From Allorhizobium ampelinum S4 (lineage in GTDB: Bacteria; Pseudomonadota; Alphaproteobacteria; Rhizobiales; Rhizobiaceae), in NCBI RefSeq assembly GCF_000016285.1, contig NC_011988.1:1047501-1111500 (forward strand): 64,000 nt of DNA. Reading direction: 5' to 3'. Position 1 is the stretch's first letter; every line of letters starts with the position of its first letter. Made by a program: the position numbers and the translations under genes. Shown piece after piece: positions 11,801 through 20,579 of the stretch. The notes beneath the pieces were generated by a model. It saw only the letters and a program-made list of their open reading frames with translations, was not told where the DNA came from and searched no databases.

Positions 11801-12342
11801 AACCACCAATTGCAATTGCGCGTGCCGCCAATGCCCTTGACGGCATCGCTGCCAAGGGCGTCGCCAAGCGGAAATTGCAGGCCAGAATTGGTCAGCGCCG
11901 TCGTTTTGCCAGAGCCGGGTGCCCCGAAAATCACATACCATGGCAGCTCATAGATATAGCCGAAGCGTTTCTTGGTAATCCGCCGCAGCAAGGCCAGCGC
12001 TTCTTTCAGCCGGTTGCTGATTTCGCTGACTTCGGCCTGCTGGTTGGCCAGCGCCTGCGCCTCGATACTGTCGACCAGTTCCTTGTCCTGGCGCTTGGCG
12101 CGGACCATGGTGACAATCATATAGGCGGTCCAGATGGCAAAGATCACCACCATGGTCCAGATGCGGGCGGAAACGCTGGCGAGTGGCTTGAAGCTGCCGA
12201 AGGCGGCCAGATAGCCGTAGAACCAGATCAGCACGCAAAGGGCGATGACCCAGATCAGCGATATAAAGCGCCGCCCCACGACACCCGCGTAGGAATCGAC
12301 ATAGGAGCGTATGGTGTAAAACCAGCTGAGTGGATTGATCAC
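8848..12342 (-). CDS. tssM: TssM (IcmF/ImpL), T6SS inner-membrane complex
   Basis: The 1164-residue IcmF-family protein starts at a GTG whose last bases overlap the tssL stop (GTGA). Two N-terminal transmembrane helices (about 28-50 and 61-80) precede a cytoplasmic NTPase domain with Walker A GAPGSGKT at 140-147. A third helix lies near 445-465 (LAVAAVVIVFAGWTM), and the rest is periplasmic. TssM bridges TssL to the envelope. An intact Walker A matters because ATP binding by TssM is needed in Agrobacterium. No TssJ lipoprotein is encoded in the locus, as in other Agrobacterium-type systems, so the outer-membrane link must differ. Confidence 0.95.
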   Translation of the reverse strand: MINPLSWFYTIRSYVDSYAGVVGRRFISLIWVIALCVLIWFYGYLAAFGSFKPLASVSARIWTMVVIFAIWTAYMIVTMVRAKRQDKELVDSIEAQALANQQAEVSEISNRLKEALALLRRITKKRFGYIYELPWYVIFGAPGSGKTTALTNSGLQFPLGDALGSDAVKGIGGTRNCNWWFADQAIMIDTAGRYTTQDDLDGSSKAGWEGFLGLLRRYRRSQPVNGALLTLSIGDLLTRDPEAQREELRAIRKRLAELDDHLGARVPVYILLTKADLLTGFVEFYDSFNKSDREQVWGTTFGLEESYGAKTLPERFAEEFALLQQRVDAMLIERLQQEQSADVRGRIFRFPAELASLQEKLGEAISELCTGSSLVEAPLIRGIYFVSATQPDETLARTTTNRTRRSYFLPKLFSEVIFNEAALVARDKRLSSRQVLLRQAVWGLAVAAVVIVFAGWTMTFFQNRAALAQAEEHLNAYDKLIQDVPVRNVSDADFLRVLPALDNLRAVPTGFDTRYVWAASFGLSQRDKIAGRQRDAYQRALNSLLLPRMLVQLQKDLTGESDVTRTFNALKLYEMLGGLGRLDREFVSAQATQMFNALYPGEGRTAARKALIQHASAMAAGVLPPVEIDRRLIEKARDTIRNQTVAERAFDILAGSKQAQALMPWQPSLAFGALGEKAFIRKSGALLTEGVEGLFTATGYRSVVLPHIADAAREALQEEWVRGSNAQLRGQTLESVAQAALQIYYDRLEQRWASVLGDLAVRPSQNLGDAVETTRILSNDRNIVAQAARSIADATDLRPKGDTAGMTTLVSSASGDTVAAMLASSMAAPDPYSRLREALDTPAADDSRKATTDKQDKPASQVEAILPVITALHDQLARSVTSSAEVAKVFDVDSQLTRANQDLLQDARRLPGPLDGWMAGLAADTGSLAVKSARSRIGDLWSSEGAGLCSSIVTGRYPFDRASSRDVAMNDFIRLFGPKGLFQTFFKQRMEPFVDQSISPWGWKGTFGAAGIPSEGIAEFERADQIFRAFFPNGSETPAIAINVKPVSLGETSTAVMLEIQGERVVYFHGPVQAKTITWPSKDAASMSRIAFQPGGWQQAKTENGDWSPFRLFDDANIQNQGDDLFRAKFTNDNQVAEFDVQFGSVLNAFRLKALSEFTCPTQF

Positions 12343-13874
12343 GGCTTGGCCCCCTGCTGCGTCTTTATACTTGTGTTCGGCACTTGATTATTGGGACCGT
12401 TGTCGATGCTTTCAACGGGCGGGGTCAGGATGCCGGCATCGGTGATTTTCTCGTCGGGATTGGTCAGAACGAGGATTTCCGTGCGCCGGTTCATTTCACG
12501 GCCCTCCGGCGTGTCGTTACCGGCAATCGGATCGCTATCGGCGCGGCCTTCGGTCAGAATGGCATCCGGTCCGGTGAAGCTGGAAAGGATTTCGCCCACC
12601 GCTTTGGCGCGGGCTTCCGACAGGTGCCAGTTGGATGGAAACTGCACGGTCTTGATCGGCACATTGTCCGTATAACCGATCACCACCGCCCTGAATTTTT
12701 CCGCCGCCAGCGCTCCGCCGATGCGTTGCAGCAGATCGCGGAACTGACCCTTCACATCGGCGCTGCCGGTGTCAAACAGGCCTGAATTGTTGATGCGAAC
12801 GCGCAGCCGTCCATTGGCATCTGACAGCGATACCAGTTTCTTTTCGACTTCCGGCTGAAGGAAGGTAATGAGGTTTTTCAGACGGCTTGGCGGCGGTGGC
12901 TCCGGTGGCTTGACCGGCTGCGGTTCCGGCTCCTGCTGCGCAACGGTTGGCTGGGGCTGTGGTTCAGGTACGGGAACCGTTATCATCACACCCGGCGCCT
13001 CATGTGGTCCAAGCCCGGCCAGCCGCTCGAAAGTTCGGTCGGAGCTGTCGTTCAGGGTCAGGGTGAAAAACAGATAGCCAAGCCCAAGCGCCAGGGCCAG
13101 CAGCGACAGGACGGTCCACAGCGCCGCCATGGTGCGCAGCGGTTTGTGGCGGGCATGGACCCCCTGCCAATGGGGCGAAAGCTCCCGTTCAAACACGCCA
13201 TACTGGCCAAGCAGGGTTTTGTAGAGACTGTCGCGAATGCGGGAAAGCTCAAGCGGTCCCTTGGAGGAAACGCGGGTACGGCCTTCGAACGCCAGCGACA
13301 GGGACAGGTAGATCAGCAGCAGCAGATCCTTGGCAGACCCAGGCGATTGATGGAAATGATCGAGAATATCGAACACCCGGTCGCCGCCCGTCACGTCATT
13401 GTGGAAGGTGGAGACCAAGCCCGAGCGCGCCCACCCGGCCCGCACGCCCCAGGGCGTAGACAAAACCACATCGTCGATTGTCGCGCAGACGACATAATGG
13501 GCGGCGCGCGCCCGTTCCGGGCTGATCCGGGCGCTGGCGAGATCACGCTCATAGCGGTTGACCGCATTGATGCAGACCTGGCGCAGTTCCTCGATATCCG
13601 GCTGTTCGGCGCGGTAGCGCAGCGCATGTGCAAGGTTGAGCAGCGGTGCTGCTGAGCGCACCAGCACCGGCATTTCGCTGCTGCCGAAGCGGAAATTGTC
13701 GATCAGATGCGCGACAGGCATCCGCGCCCCGCTGTCGTTGGGTGCCGGTTGCGATGTTTCGCCGTCGAGCAGGTCGGCGACCTTGCGGGCGTTGTCGTCC
13801 TGGAGGCGTTTTTCCTCCGTGACTTCCACCACGGTCGGCAGATCCTGCCAGGAAGGAGGCCGTTCGTTGCTCAT
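12339..13874 (-). CDS. tssL: TssL (ImpK/DotU) with C-terminal OmpA-like domain
   Basis: The 511-residue protein combines a DotU/IcmH cytoplasmic domain (about 50-255), one transmembrane helix (about 270-290, ALWTVLSLLALALGLGYLFF), a proline-rich periplasmic spacer with repeated PEPQP and PEPPPP, and an OmpA/MotB-like peptidoglycan-binding domain (about 360-480, with YTDNVPI and NRRTEILV). I chose the ATG at 13874, which overlaps the tssK stop as ATGA, over an upstream in-frame start. It anchors the T6SS base to the cell wall and, by family knowledge, its cytoplasmic part is the PpkA phosphorylation target. Confidence 0.93.
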   Translation of the reverse strand: MSNERPPSWQDLPTVVEVTEEKRLQDDNARKVADLLDGETSQPAPNDSGARMPVAHLIDNFRFGSSEMPVLVRSAAPLLNLAHALRYRAEQPDIEELRQVCINAVNRYERDLASARISPERARAAHYVVCATIDDVVLSTPWGVRAGWARSGLVSTFHNDVTGGDRVFDILDHFHQSPGSAKDLLLLIYLSLSLAFEGRTRVSSKGPLELSRIRDSLYKTLLGQYGVFERELSPHWQGVHARHKPLRTMAALWTVLSLLALALGLGYLFFTLTLNDSSDRTFERLAGLGPHEAPGVMITVPVPEPQPQPTVAQQEPEPQPVKPPEPPPPSRLKNLITFLQPEVEKKLVSLSDANGRLRVRINNSGLFDTGSADVKGQFRDLLQRIGGALAAEKFRAVVIGYTDNVPIKTVQFPSNWHLSEARAKAVGEILSSFTGPDAILTEGRADSDPIAGNDTPEGREMNRRTEILVLTNPDEKITDAGILTPPVESIDNGPNNQVPNTSIKTQQGAKP

Positions 13875-15211
13875 TCTCTCAAGGCCCACATTTCGAGTTC
13901 AAGACCAGGGAAGTCGCCTGCCAGGTGCAGGGCAATCGCCCCGGATGTTTCAAGCTGTTTCCAGAGCGGCGTCTTGGTATCCAGCTCGAAATAGATGGTT
14001 CCGGCCCGGTAAGGCAGCTGGCGTGGCAGAACTGGCAACGGGCGCACCGGAATGCCCGGCAGCGCGACATTGACCAGTTCGGCGATCCGCTCCACCGGCC
14101 CGACCTTGATACGAGCGGGTAGGGTGCGGCGCACGTCTTCCGCCGACATGTCCGCCCGCACTGCCAGCACGAAACCAGCATCGCGCAGCAGGCTGCGGTC
14201 GTTGATCGTGCCGACCCGCACGCCGTGGCGGCGTTCCACCAGCTCGATAGCGACAGCCGATTGCGCCAGCACCGAGGACAGCGAGGTGCGCAAATCCTCG
14301 AAGACAGCGCCAAACGTCGCCTTCAGATCGTCATGGCGATAGGCCGGAAAATCCGTCGCCCGCTTGCTCTCCATGGTGAACGTTGCAAGCTCGCCGGCTA
14401 GCTGAATGCATTGCTCGTAAAACTGTATGGGATGCAGGCGTGTGGCGTTGGACAATGCATGTTTCAACAGCGGATCGGCGCGGTTGAGGATCTGCAACAG
14501 GAAATAATCACCAACTTCCGCGGTGCCGCGAATGGTCGGATCGCCGATCCGCTCGGCAATCGCTTCCGCCCGGTGCCGGACGATGCCCAGCAATTCGGTC
14601 ATCAATTCATGCAGTCTTGAGGACGCCGTGCAGTTCAAGCTGGCTGGAATGAAATCCGGGTCGAGGAGAACAGCCTTGTCGGAGCGCACCTCGACCACGC
14701 GGGCAAGCCCGAGCAGTTCATAACCAGCCAGATCGTCGCCGGTCTTCAACAGCTTCAGGTTCAGCCGTCCGACATCGATGGGCGCCAGGAAATCGGTTTC
14801 CACATTGGCATCCGGCGCTTCATAGGGTGAAGCAACAAGCCGCACACTGTTGACCGCCGAGGTGCCGGTCTGGGCCATGTCAGCCTTGCCGGGCTGGCGG
14901 GCGGGAAGGGCCAGATAGATCACCGCGTTCTTGACGGATTCGTCCAGCTCAAGGGCTGCTGGCAGGTCGGTATCCTCAGGCGCATCGAAGGGTGTGCCAT
15001 CCGGCAGCATGCCACGCAGGCCCGACAGGGCGAACTGGCCGATGGCAAGGGCGCTGCGGTCGAGGCCAATCTCCAGAATACCCCAGGGATAAGGCGTAAG
15101 GCTGCGCGCCACCGAGCGCACCAGACGCTCCGTCCAGCGGTCGGACTGCTGGAAATGTTGGACGCGAAGGAACATGCCTTCGGTCCAGGCAACCCGGTTT
15201 TCATGTCTCAT
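13871..15211 (-). CDS. tssK: TssK (ImpJ), T6SS baseplate adaptor
   Basis: The 446-residue TssK has the typical N-terminus, RVAWTEGMFLRVQHFQQSDR, where the family has W.EGMFL.PQHFQ. It links the baseplate wedges to the TssL-TssM membrane complex as trimers in the cytoplasm. Its length is normal (about 445). Its stop overlaps the tssL ATG by four bases, and its start overlaps the fha stop by 11 bases, so it is likely translationally coupled to both. Confidence 0.94.
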   Translation of the reverse strand: MRHENRVAWTEGMFLRVQHFQQSDRWTERLVRSVARSLTPYPWGILEIGLDRSALAIGQFALSGLRGMLPDGTPFDAPEDTDLPAALELDESVKNAVIYLALPARQPGKADMAQTGTSAVNSVRLVASPYEAPDANVETDFLAPIDVGRLNLKLLKTGDDLAGYELLGLARVVEVRSDKAVLLDPDFIPASLNCTASSRLHELMTELLGIVRHRAEAIAERIGDPTIRGTAEVGDYFLLQILNRADPLLKHALSNATRLHPIQFYEQCIQLAGELATFTMESKRATDFPAYRHDDLKATFGAVFEDLRTSLSSVLAQSAVAIELVERRHGVRVGTINDRSLLRDAGFVLAVRADMSAEDVRRTLPARIKVGPVERIAELVNVALPGIPVRPLPVLPRQLPYRAGTIYFELDTKTPLWKQLETSGAIALHLAGDFPGLELEMWALRE

Positions 15212-16460
15212 CGGTTGTTTCTACCCCCATTACTCTGTCGGCTTGAACCGGTACGGCTGGCTCTTCGGCCTGCTCGCCCATGGCGGCGCGACGCATGAAA
15301 TCCCTGAATGAAAGAATACGGCCCTCGGCCTGAAACAATTGCCGATAGGCCGCCCAGTAGTCGCGCTCGGCAAGGAAAGGCAGCCGCACCGGCGAGTTTG
15401 CGTCTACCTTGGCCTCCAGCAGGCGTGGGTCCAGCGACCGGCCTGCCGCCTGCATCATGGTTTGCAAAATCGCCGCGAAGGCCTCCTGCTGTCCGGCAAA
15501 GGCTTCAAGCCGGGCGGCAAGATCGGTGTCGTTACTGCTCGACAGGGAAGGCACGGCATCACCTGGCAGGTCGAAGGCCGCGATGCTTTCGGCCAGAGCC
15601 TCTTGGGCGCGGGAGAGCGCCGCCATCATCCGCTCCGCTTGCAGATCTGAAGCCGATGGGCTCTGTCGCGCATCCGGCTCCTGATCCTCAGGATCGGCGA
15701 ACACCGCGTCAAATTCGTCCTGCGGTTTTGACCGCTCCTCTTGCGGAGGGGGCAATTCCTGCGGCGAACGGCGAACGGGGGGCGCGATGGTCACGAAGGT
15801 TTTCGGCGCGGCCAGATGTTCCATGGCGCTTCCACCGGCATCCTCATCGAACCAATTGTCCGGCAAGACGGGTTTCATGCCATCGGTCTGCGGCGGACCG
15901 CTCCAGCCGATATCGACATGACGGGTAAAGCTCTTTTCCTTGTCCGCCCGACGGTCAGATTGTGTGGCCCCTCCAGACATGCCTCGCTCTGATGGCCGGG
16001 GTTGCTTCCACGGTTCCTCCACCTGCCGGTCTCCCAGAAGGCCGCGGGCGGTGGTGCCATTCGGGGCGATATCGGCAAGGATCGAGGAAATCGTCAGCGT
16101 CTCACTGCTAACCGGCATGGTTGGATCGGGATCGACCGCCTCAGGCGTCGCCTCACCGGTAATTGAAACGGTAAACCGGTAGCCGCGCACATCGATGCTG
16201 GCGCCGTGCTTGAGCCGGATCGTATCGCCTTCCAGCAGCAGCTTGCCATCGACCAATGTGCCATTGGCGCTCTGGTCGCTCAGCACGTAACCGTCCCGGT
16301 CCCGGCTGATGGTGCAATGCAGTTTCGAGACGCGACATTCATTGTCCGTCACTTGCCAATCGCAGGCAGGGGCGCGGCCAATGGTCCGGCGACCATAGTC
16401 CAGTGTCCATGTGGTCTGGCCCTTGGTAACTGGTTTTTCGGGGCGAAGTTCCAGCTTCAT
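15201..16460 (-). CDS. fha: Fha / TagH, FHA-domain T6SS scaffold
   Basis: The 419-residue protein has an N-terminal forkhead-associated domain (about 5-100) with GRAPACDW, SKLHCTI and QSANGTLVDG, the GR/S..H/N..G core that binds phosphothreonine. A long variable linker follows, rich in Pro, Ser and Asp. The C-terminal part (about 270-400) resembles the type VI-associated domain found in TagH proteins. In Agrobacterium, Fha binds phosphorylated TssL and helps recruit secreted substrates. Placement between tssG and tssK is typical. Its start overlaps the tssG stop by four bases. Confidence 0.9.
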   Translation of the reverse strand: MKLELRPEKPVTKGQTTWTLDYGRRTIGRAPACDWQVTDNECRVSKLHCTISRDRDGYVLSDQSANGTLVDGKLLLEGDTIRLKHGASIDVRGYRFTVSITGEATPEAVDPDPTMPVSSETLTISSILADIAPNGTTARGLLGDRQVEEPWKQPRPSERGMSGGATQSDRRADKEKSFTRHVDIGWSGPPQTDGMKPVLPDNWFDEDAGGSAMEHLAAPKTFVTIAPPVRRSPQELPPPQEERSKPQDEFDAVFADPEDQEPDARQSPSASDLQAERMMAALSRAQEALAESIAAFDLPGDAVPSLSSSNDTDLAARLEAFAGQQEAFAAILQTMMQAAGRSLDPRLLEAKVDANSPVRLPFLAERDYWAAYRQLFQAEGRILSFRDFMRRAAMGEQAEEPAVPVQADRVMGVETTDET

Positions 16461-17467
16461 GCCAGACCTCCCTGCGGCATGGCCTGATATTCGGTAACCA
16501 CGGCATCGCGGCTGTCAGTGCTTGCTGGGGCCAGCCGCGCCCAGCTGTTCCAGCCGAGCCGGGCAGGCATGGTCGCAGACCCCATCTGACAAAACGGAAT
16601 GTCTTCTTTTTTCAGGACGACCTGGGCATCGATATCAAAGCCGTTGCCGATAAACAGGCGGGTGAGGGCGAAGATTTCCGCAAGACGCGGCTTGCCAGGC
16701 GATAGGCTGATATAATCGTCATAGCCAACCGGACCGATGACCAGCCTCAGTGCTCCGCTCCGGTCCATGACGGATGCACCCGCCATGGCGTTGACGCCGA
16801 GTCTTGGGCCGGACCCCTTGCCCATCTGGCTCAACTCTGCCGACGGAATGGAGACCCAGCGCGGACGAAACTGCTCAATCGCCACCGCCATGCCGGTAAA
16901 CTCCTCCAGCATGGCTCGAAGACTGGCGACATTGCGGGTACGGTCGGCAAAAAATCCGGAAAACCGCAGGATCACATCTTCATTGATGCCTGCCTTTTCC
17001 ACCAGTCCGGCGGTGCCGAAGCCGGTCAGCGATAGCAACACCTTGCGGAAGGTGTTTTGTTCCTTGGTGGCACTCCAGCGCAGCCGCCGTGCCAGCCGGT
17101 ATTTCTCGCAGGCCGCCACAAACAGTTCCGAAAACCGGATGGCAAACAGGTTGAGAAAGCTGATCAAGGCGCGGGAACGCCGACGCTCTTCGCGCAGCAG
17201 CAATTCGTTATATTCCGGCGGCAGCGCGCCAAGCGGCCCGACCAGCGGCGCAAAAGCCGATTTGACGACATTGCCCTGCAACTTGCGGCGAAAACCGCTG
17301 ACGGCAAGAGGGGCTGGCTGAATGCCGGAATGGGCCCCGACCTCCAGCTCCGTTCCCGATGACAGGTGCTGTGCCACCCGAAATGCCGTGGTCGATTCAA
17401 AATGGCCGGGGTCCTGCTCCAGCAGGCGGGCCAGCTTATCCTCATTGGGTTTGATCTGGATATTCAT
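16457..17467 (-). CDS. tssG: TssG (ImpH), T6SS baseplate
   Basis: The 336-residue baseplate wedge protein pairs with two TssF copies. The family signature region PLVGPLGALPPEYNELL is present near residue 80, followed by FLNLFAIRFSELF. I chose the ATG at 17467, preceded by AGGGGTGG, over the GTG two codons upstream. The ribosome site overlaps the tssF stop, which suggests coupled expression of the TssF-TssG pair. It is cytoplasmic. Confidence 0.92.
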   Translation of the reverse strand: MNIQIKPNEDKLARLLEQDPGHFESTTAFRVAQHLSSGTELEVGAHSGIQPAPLAVSGFRRKLQGNVVKSAFAPLVGPLGALPPEYNELLLREERRRSRALISFLNLFAIRFSELFVAACEKYRLARRLRWSATKEQNTFRKVLLSLTGFGTAGLVEKAGINEDVILRFSGFFADRTRNVASLRAMLEEFTGMAVAIEQFRPRWVSIPSAELSQMGKGSGPRLGVNAMAGASVMDRSGALRLVIGPVGYDDYISLSPGKPRLAEIFALTRLFIGNGFDIDAQVVLKKEDIPFCQMGSATMPARLGWNSWARLAPASTDSRDAVVTEYQAMPQGGLA

Positions 17468-17475
17468 CGCCACCC

Positions 17476-19257
17476 CTACAGCAAAGGCCGCTCGGCGGCC
17501 CGGGCGGGCCAGCGGACAATTGGCTCGGACTGGCCGCGCATGGTGAGGGTCAGCCGGGTGAAACTGTTGACCGAGGTATAGAGCCCGCAGAAATGATCAA
17601 TGATGCTGCCGAAGATGAAAGCGGCCGCCCGGTCGATCATAGCCGGGTCGAATTCGATCGTGACATCGGTGCCTGGCACCATGGCGGGGCCAAGCCGGGC
17701 GAGTGCATGTTTTGCCTCGACGCGGCTGATGGCCTCGACAAGCTGTCGCGTTTCCGGCGCATCGCGCAATGCATAGAGCGAAAGAATATCCTTCAGTGCC
17801 GAACCGTCATTGTCGAACAGTGACAGATGATTGAGCAGCAGATGGGAGACCAGCCGCCACTGGCGCGCCAGTTTTTCATGGATACGAATGGCGGGCGTTG
17901 GCGGTAAAAGCGCCTTGATCTCGGCCACGCTTTCACTGCGCTTGACCAATTGAAGGTGCGGGTGACCGCCGCCGAAAGGCAATTGGCTGGCAAGGTCTCT
18001 GTTCAGGCATAGGGTATCGACGCTGGCCGTCAGTCCGGTCGGCTCAAGCGGACCGCGATTGCGATCAACGAAGGCGATCTGGGTGTCCGATGATCCGTCA
18101 TCCTCATCGAACCGGCGAACCGCCTGCCAGAACACACTGCTATTGGCGCCCCGCTGGCTGCTCCCGAAAAATGGCCGGGCATCCTGTTCTTCGCCGGACG
18201 CCGCCGAAAGCCGGACCTGTTCGACCATGTAGATTTCCCGGGTCGTTTGGCGGCGGCTGTCGGGCAGGAGCGAATATTCCGTGCGGCTGCCATCCAATGT
18301 CAGCGGTTCCGAGCTTTGCCGGAACAAATTGATGACCGGGGTGGCATTGAGGACGATGTCGCTGGCGGAAATCATCCGCTCCAGTCGCGCATCACTGCTG
18401 TCCAGATAGATGTAAAGCTCGACATCATCGCCCTGCCAGCGATCCATGCCGGATACTTCCAGGAACAGAAATTTTTGCGGCAACGTGAAAAACTCGGTCA
18501 GCAGCCGGTATCCGGCAAAACTGCCCGGTGCCGTGGGAAGCATCGCCTGCTCCGGCGCAAACCCCAGTGGACGCAGGTTTTCCGCTGGCAGAAAGACCGC
18601 ATTGCGATCCTCCGAATGGCGTGCCAGCGCCATGCCGATGCAATGATTGGCCAGAAGCTCGAACAGGGCGGCGGCCTGCGCCCATGCGGAGGCAATGAAA
18701 AAAGTCAGGCGCTTGACGCCAAGCCCGGCCATGCTGTCCTGCTTGGGGGCCGTAGAGCGCAGGGACAGACGCAACACGCCTGCTGCACCTGCAAAGGGTG
18801 CCGCTGGCGCATCGAGTGGCAAGCCGGTCAGGCTGGCATTGCTGACCGTCATCGGGACAATTTCCACATCCTGCGTGGTGCGGAACTGGCAGGGATCGCC
18901 GCCGACCGGCTCGGTGACGATGTCGGTATGGCGCGGCAGCAATTGCATACCAGCCAGCGTTGCGCCTGGCGCAAATTGCACGATGCTCATCGGCGGCACC
19001 GGCGCCAGATAATGGGGATAAAGCGTTTCCAGCAGGCTGTCGGTCAGTTCCGGAAATTCATCATCCAGTTTCTGGCGAACGCGGGCGGCGGAATAGGCGA
19101 AACTCTGGATGATCCGCTCTACATGCGGATCGTCGGCCACATCACCCGACAGACGCAACCGACCGGCGATTTTCGGGAAGGCGCGGGCGAACTTTTCCGC
19201 ACGCCTGCGCAGCGCGAACAATTCGTCATTATAGCGTTCCAGAAAGGTCTCAGCCAT
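17476..19257 (-). CDS. tssF: TssF (ImpG), T6SS baseplate
   Basis: The 593-residue TssF begins MAETFLERYNDELFALRRRA. Family motifs are the N-terminal FARAFPKIAGRL, the region DPHVERIIQSFAYSAARVRQ and ETLYPHYLAPVPPM. The ATG at 19257 is chosen because it starts exactly at the conserved family N-terminus; the 100 codons open upstream encode out-of-frame tssE and have no similarity. It overlaps the tssE stop by eight bases. With TssG, TssE and TssK it forms the wedge around VgrG. Confidence 0.94.
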   Translation of the reverse strand: MAETFLERYNDELFALRRRAEKFARAFPKIAGRLRLSGDVADDPHVERIIQSFAYSAARVRQKLDDEFPELTDSLLETLYPHYLAPVPPMSIVQFAPGATLAGMQLLPRHTDIVTEPVGGDPCQFRTTQDVEIVPMTVSNASLTGLPLDAPAAPFAGAAGVLRLSLRSTAPKQDSMAGLGVKRLTFFIASAWAQAAALFELLANHCIGMALARHSEDRNAVFLPAENLRPLGFAPEQAMLPTAPGSFAGYRLLTEFFTLPQKFLFLEVSGMDRWQGDDVELYIYLDSSDARLERMISASDIVLNATPVINLFRQSSEPLTLDGSRTEYSLLPDSRRQTTREIYMVEQVRLSAASGEEQDARPFFGSSQRGANSSVFWQAVRRFDEDDGSSDTQIAFVDRNRGPLEPTGLTASVDTLCLNRDLASQLPFGGGHPHLQLVKRSESVAEIKALLPPTPAIRIHEKLARQWRLVSHLLLNHLSLFDNDGSALKDILSLYALRDAPETRQLVEAISRVEAKHALARLGPAMVPGTDVTIEFDPAMIDRAAAFIFGSIIDHFCGLYTSVNSFTRLTLTMRGQSEPIVRWPARAAERPLL

Positions 19258-19759
19258 TCGACGCCTCGATGCGGAAAGCCTGGGTGGAAGGGTCGATGCG
19301 GGATTCGAAACTGACCGGCGGCATCCCGTCATAAAGACGGAACGTACCGTTGATGCGCATCCGCAAGGCGCGGTCGCCCTCTGTATTGCCTTTGAGGATC
19401 GTGACCTTGACGTCGGCGAGGCGGGTCTCAAACAGCGCAATGCGCCGTTCCACCAGTCTTGCCAGCCGAAGTTTGGATTCGTCCGTCGAAAGATTGGCCG
19501 AAAGAATACCATCGACGCCATAGGAGACCAACGCGTCCTGCAACTCGCTAAGGCCATCCGGTGGTGCTTGCGGGCAGCGGCGGGTGTTCAACAGCGCTTC
19601 CAGGTCGCGGCGGATCACTTCGCGCATCTCCCGCACCTGTTCGCTGACGCTGGTTTGCGGATCACTGTCCATATCAGGCGTATCGTCCAGCAGCCGGTCC
19701 AGGACGGATCGGTTCAATACCCGTTCAGAGGCGCGAAACCGTTGTAATGGATCAACCAT
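19250..19759 (-). CDS. tssE: TssE, gp25-like baseplate/sheath initiator
   Basis: This is a 169-residue gp25-like protein. The conserved segment EVIRRDLEALLNTRRCPQAP (about 48-67), followed by LQDALVSYGVDGILS, matches TssE, in which the ExR motif starts sheath polymerisation at the baseplate. The start is the ATG at 19759 (MVDPLQRFRAS). It overlaps the end of tagJ by eight bases. The reading frame is open for another 59 codons upstream, but that stretch lies over tagJ and looks like shadow. Confidence 0.92.
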   Translation of the reverse strand: MVDPLQRFRASERVLNRSVLDRLLDDTPDMDSDPQTSVSEQVREMREVIRRDLEALLNTRRCPQAPPDGLSELQDALVSYGVDGILSANLSTDESKLRLARLVERRIALFETRLADVKVTILKGNTEGDRALRMRINGTFRLYDGMPPVSFESRIDPSTQAFRIEASNG

Positions 19760-20579
19760 GGGCAGCCTGCCTTTCGCCGGTCGCATCCGATTGCAAGCTT
19801 TCAAGATCGTGGAAAGACACCAGTTCGTCGCCCGCCAGCAGGCATCGCTGGCCAAGACCGGTGACGATCCCGTCCACCGCATCCATCCACTCGGTCTCAT
19901 GGCCGAGTTGCAGGGCAGGGCTGGAATCGGCGCCATAATAAATGGCGGGAAGAAGCACGGTCGCCTCGGCGCCGCTTTCCAGTGTCAGTTCCGCCGGGCG
20001 GAAGGCCGTGTCCCGGGGGCGGCGTATCGGTTGAGGCGTAACAGACGCGATCCTTGAAAAATCGACCCAGAGATAGGCGCCGCCGGTGGTCAGCACTTCA
20101 AGCGCATGAGGGATACGGTCGTCGAGATCGCGGATATCGGCAACGGCGCCGCCGTTCCATAGCATCGGCACAGTGCCACGGCTCGCTTCCAGTTCGGCAA
20201 GCAGGGCCACGGCCTCGCTTGCCGCTCCTTCCTTCAGGGCCAGGTTGAGCTTTAGCGCAATCTGGTCGCTGGCGGTGAGGCCACCGGGAAAATCCGGCAG
20301 GGCACCGGTTTCAAACCAGGCTTTGCGGGCTGCCATCCCACGGATCTGCTGGCGCAGCATCGAAAAACCGACGGCATCCTGCGGCTGGAAGCGGACAGCC
20401 AATTCGCATTGGCTGTCGGCTTTTTCATAATCGCCAGCCAGAATCAGCAGGTCGATATAGAGATGGCGCAGGTCATGATCGCTGGCCGCCGTTTTCAATT
20501 CGGCTTTGACGGCATCCATGGCCTGGGCAAGATCTGCATCATCGAGCAGGCTGGCAATGCGGCGGGAGGCGGTACTCAT
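19752..20579 (-). CDS. tagJ: TagJ (ImpE), sheath-associated accessory protein
   Basis: This 275-residue ImpE-family protein has an N-terminal helical part with the tetratricopeptide-like stretch LRHLYIDLLILAGDYEKADS and a C-terminal domain containing RIASVTPQPIRRPRDTAFRP and LLPAIYYG. In other T6SSs, TagJ binds TssB and assists ClpV-driven sheath disassembly. It is accessory rather than core. It overlaps the upstream tssC-like gene by four bases (ATGA type), inside the tightly packed imp operon. Confidence 0.88.
   Translation of the reverse strand: MSTASRRIASLLDDADLAQAMDAVKAELKTAASDHDLRHLYIDLLILAGDYEKADSQCELAVRFQPQDAVGFSMLRQQIRGMAARKAWFETGALPDFPGGLTASDQIALKLNLALKEGAASEAVALLAELEASRGTVPMLWNGGAVADIRDLDDRIPHALEVLTTGGAYLWVDFSRIASVTPQPIRRPRDTAFRPAELTLESGAEATVLLPAIYYGADSSPALQLGHETEWMDAVDGIVTGLGQRCLLAGDELVSFHDLESLQSDATGERQAAHG

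Noticed and set aside
18247..19314. 355-codon plus-strand frame
   Set aside because: Antisense to tssF, which is well supported; no ribosome site or recognisable motif.
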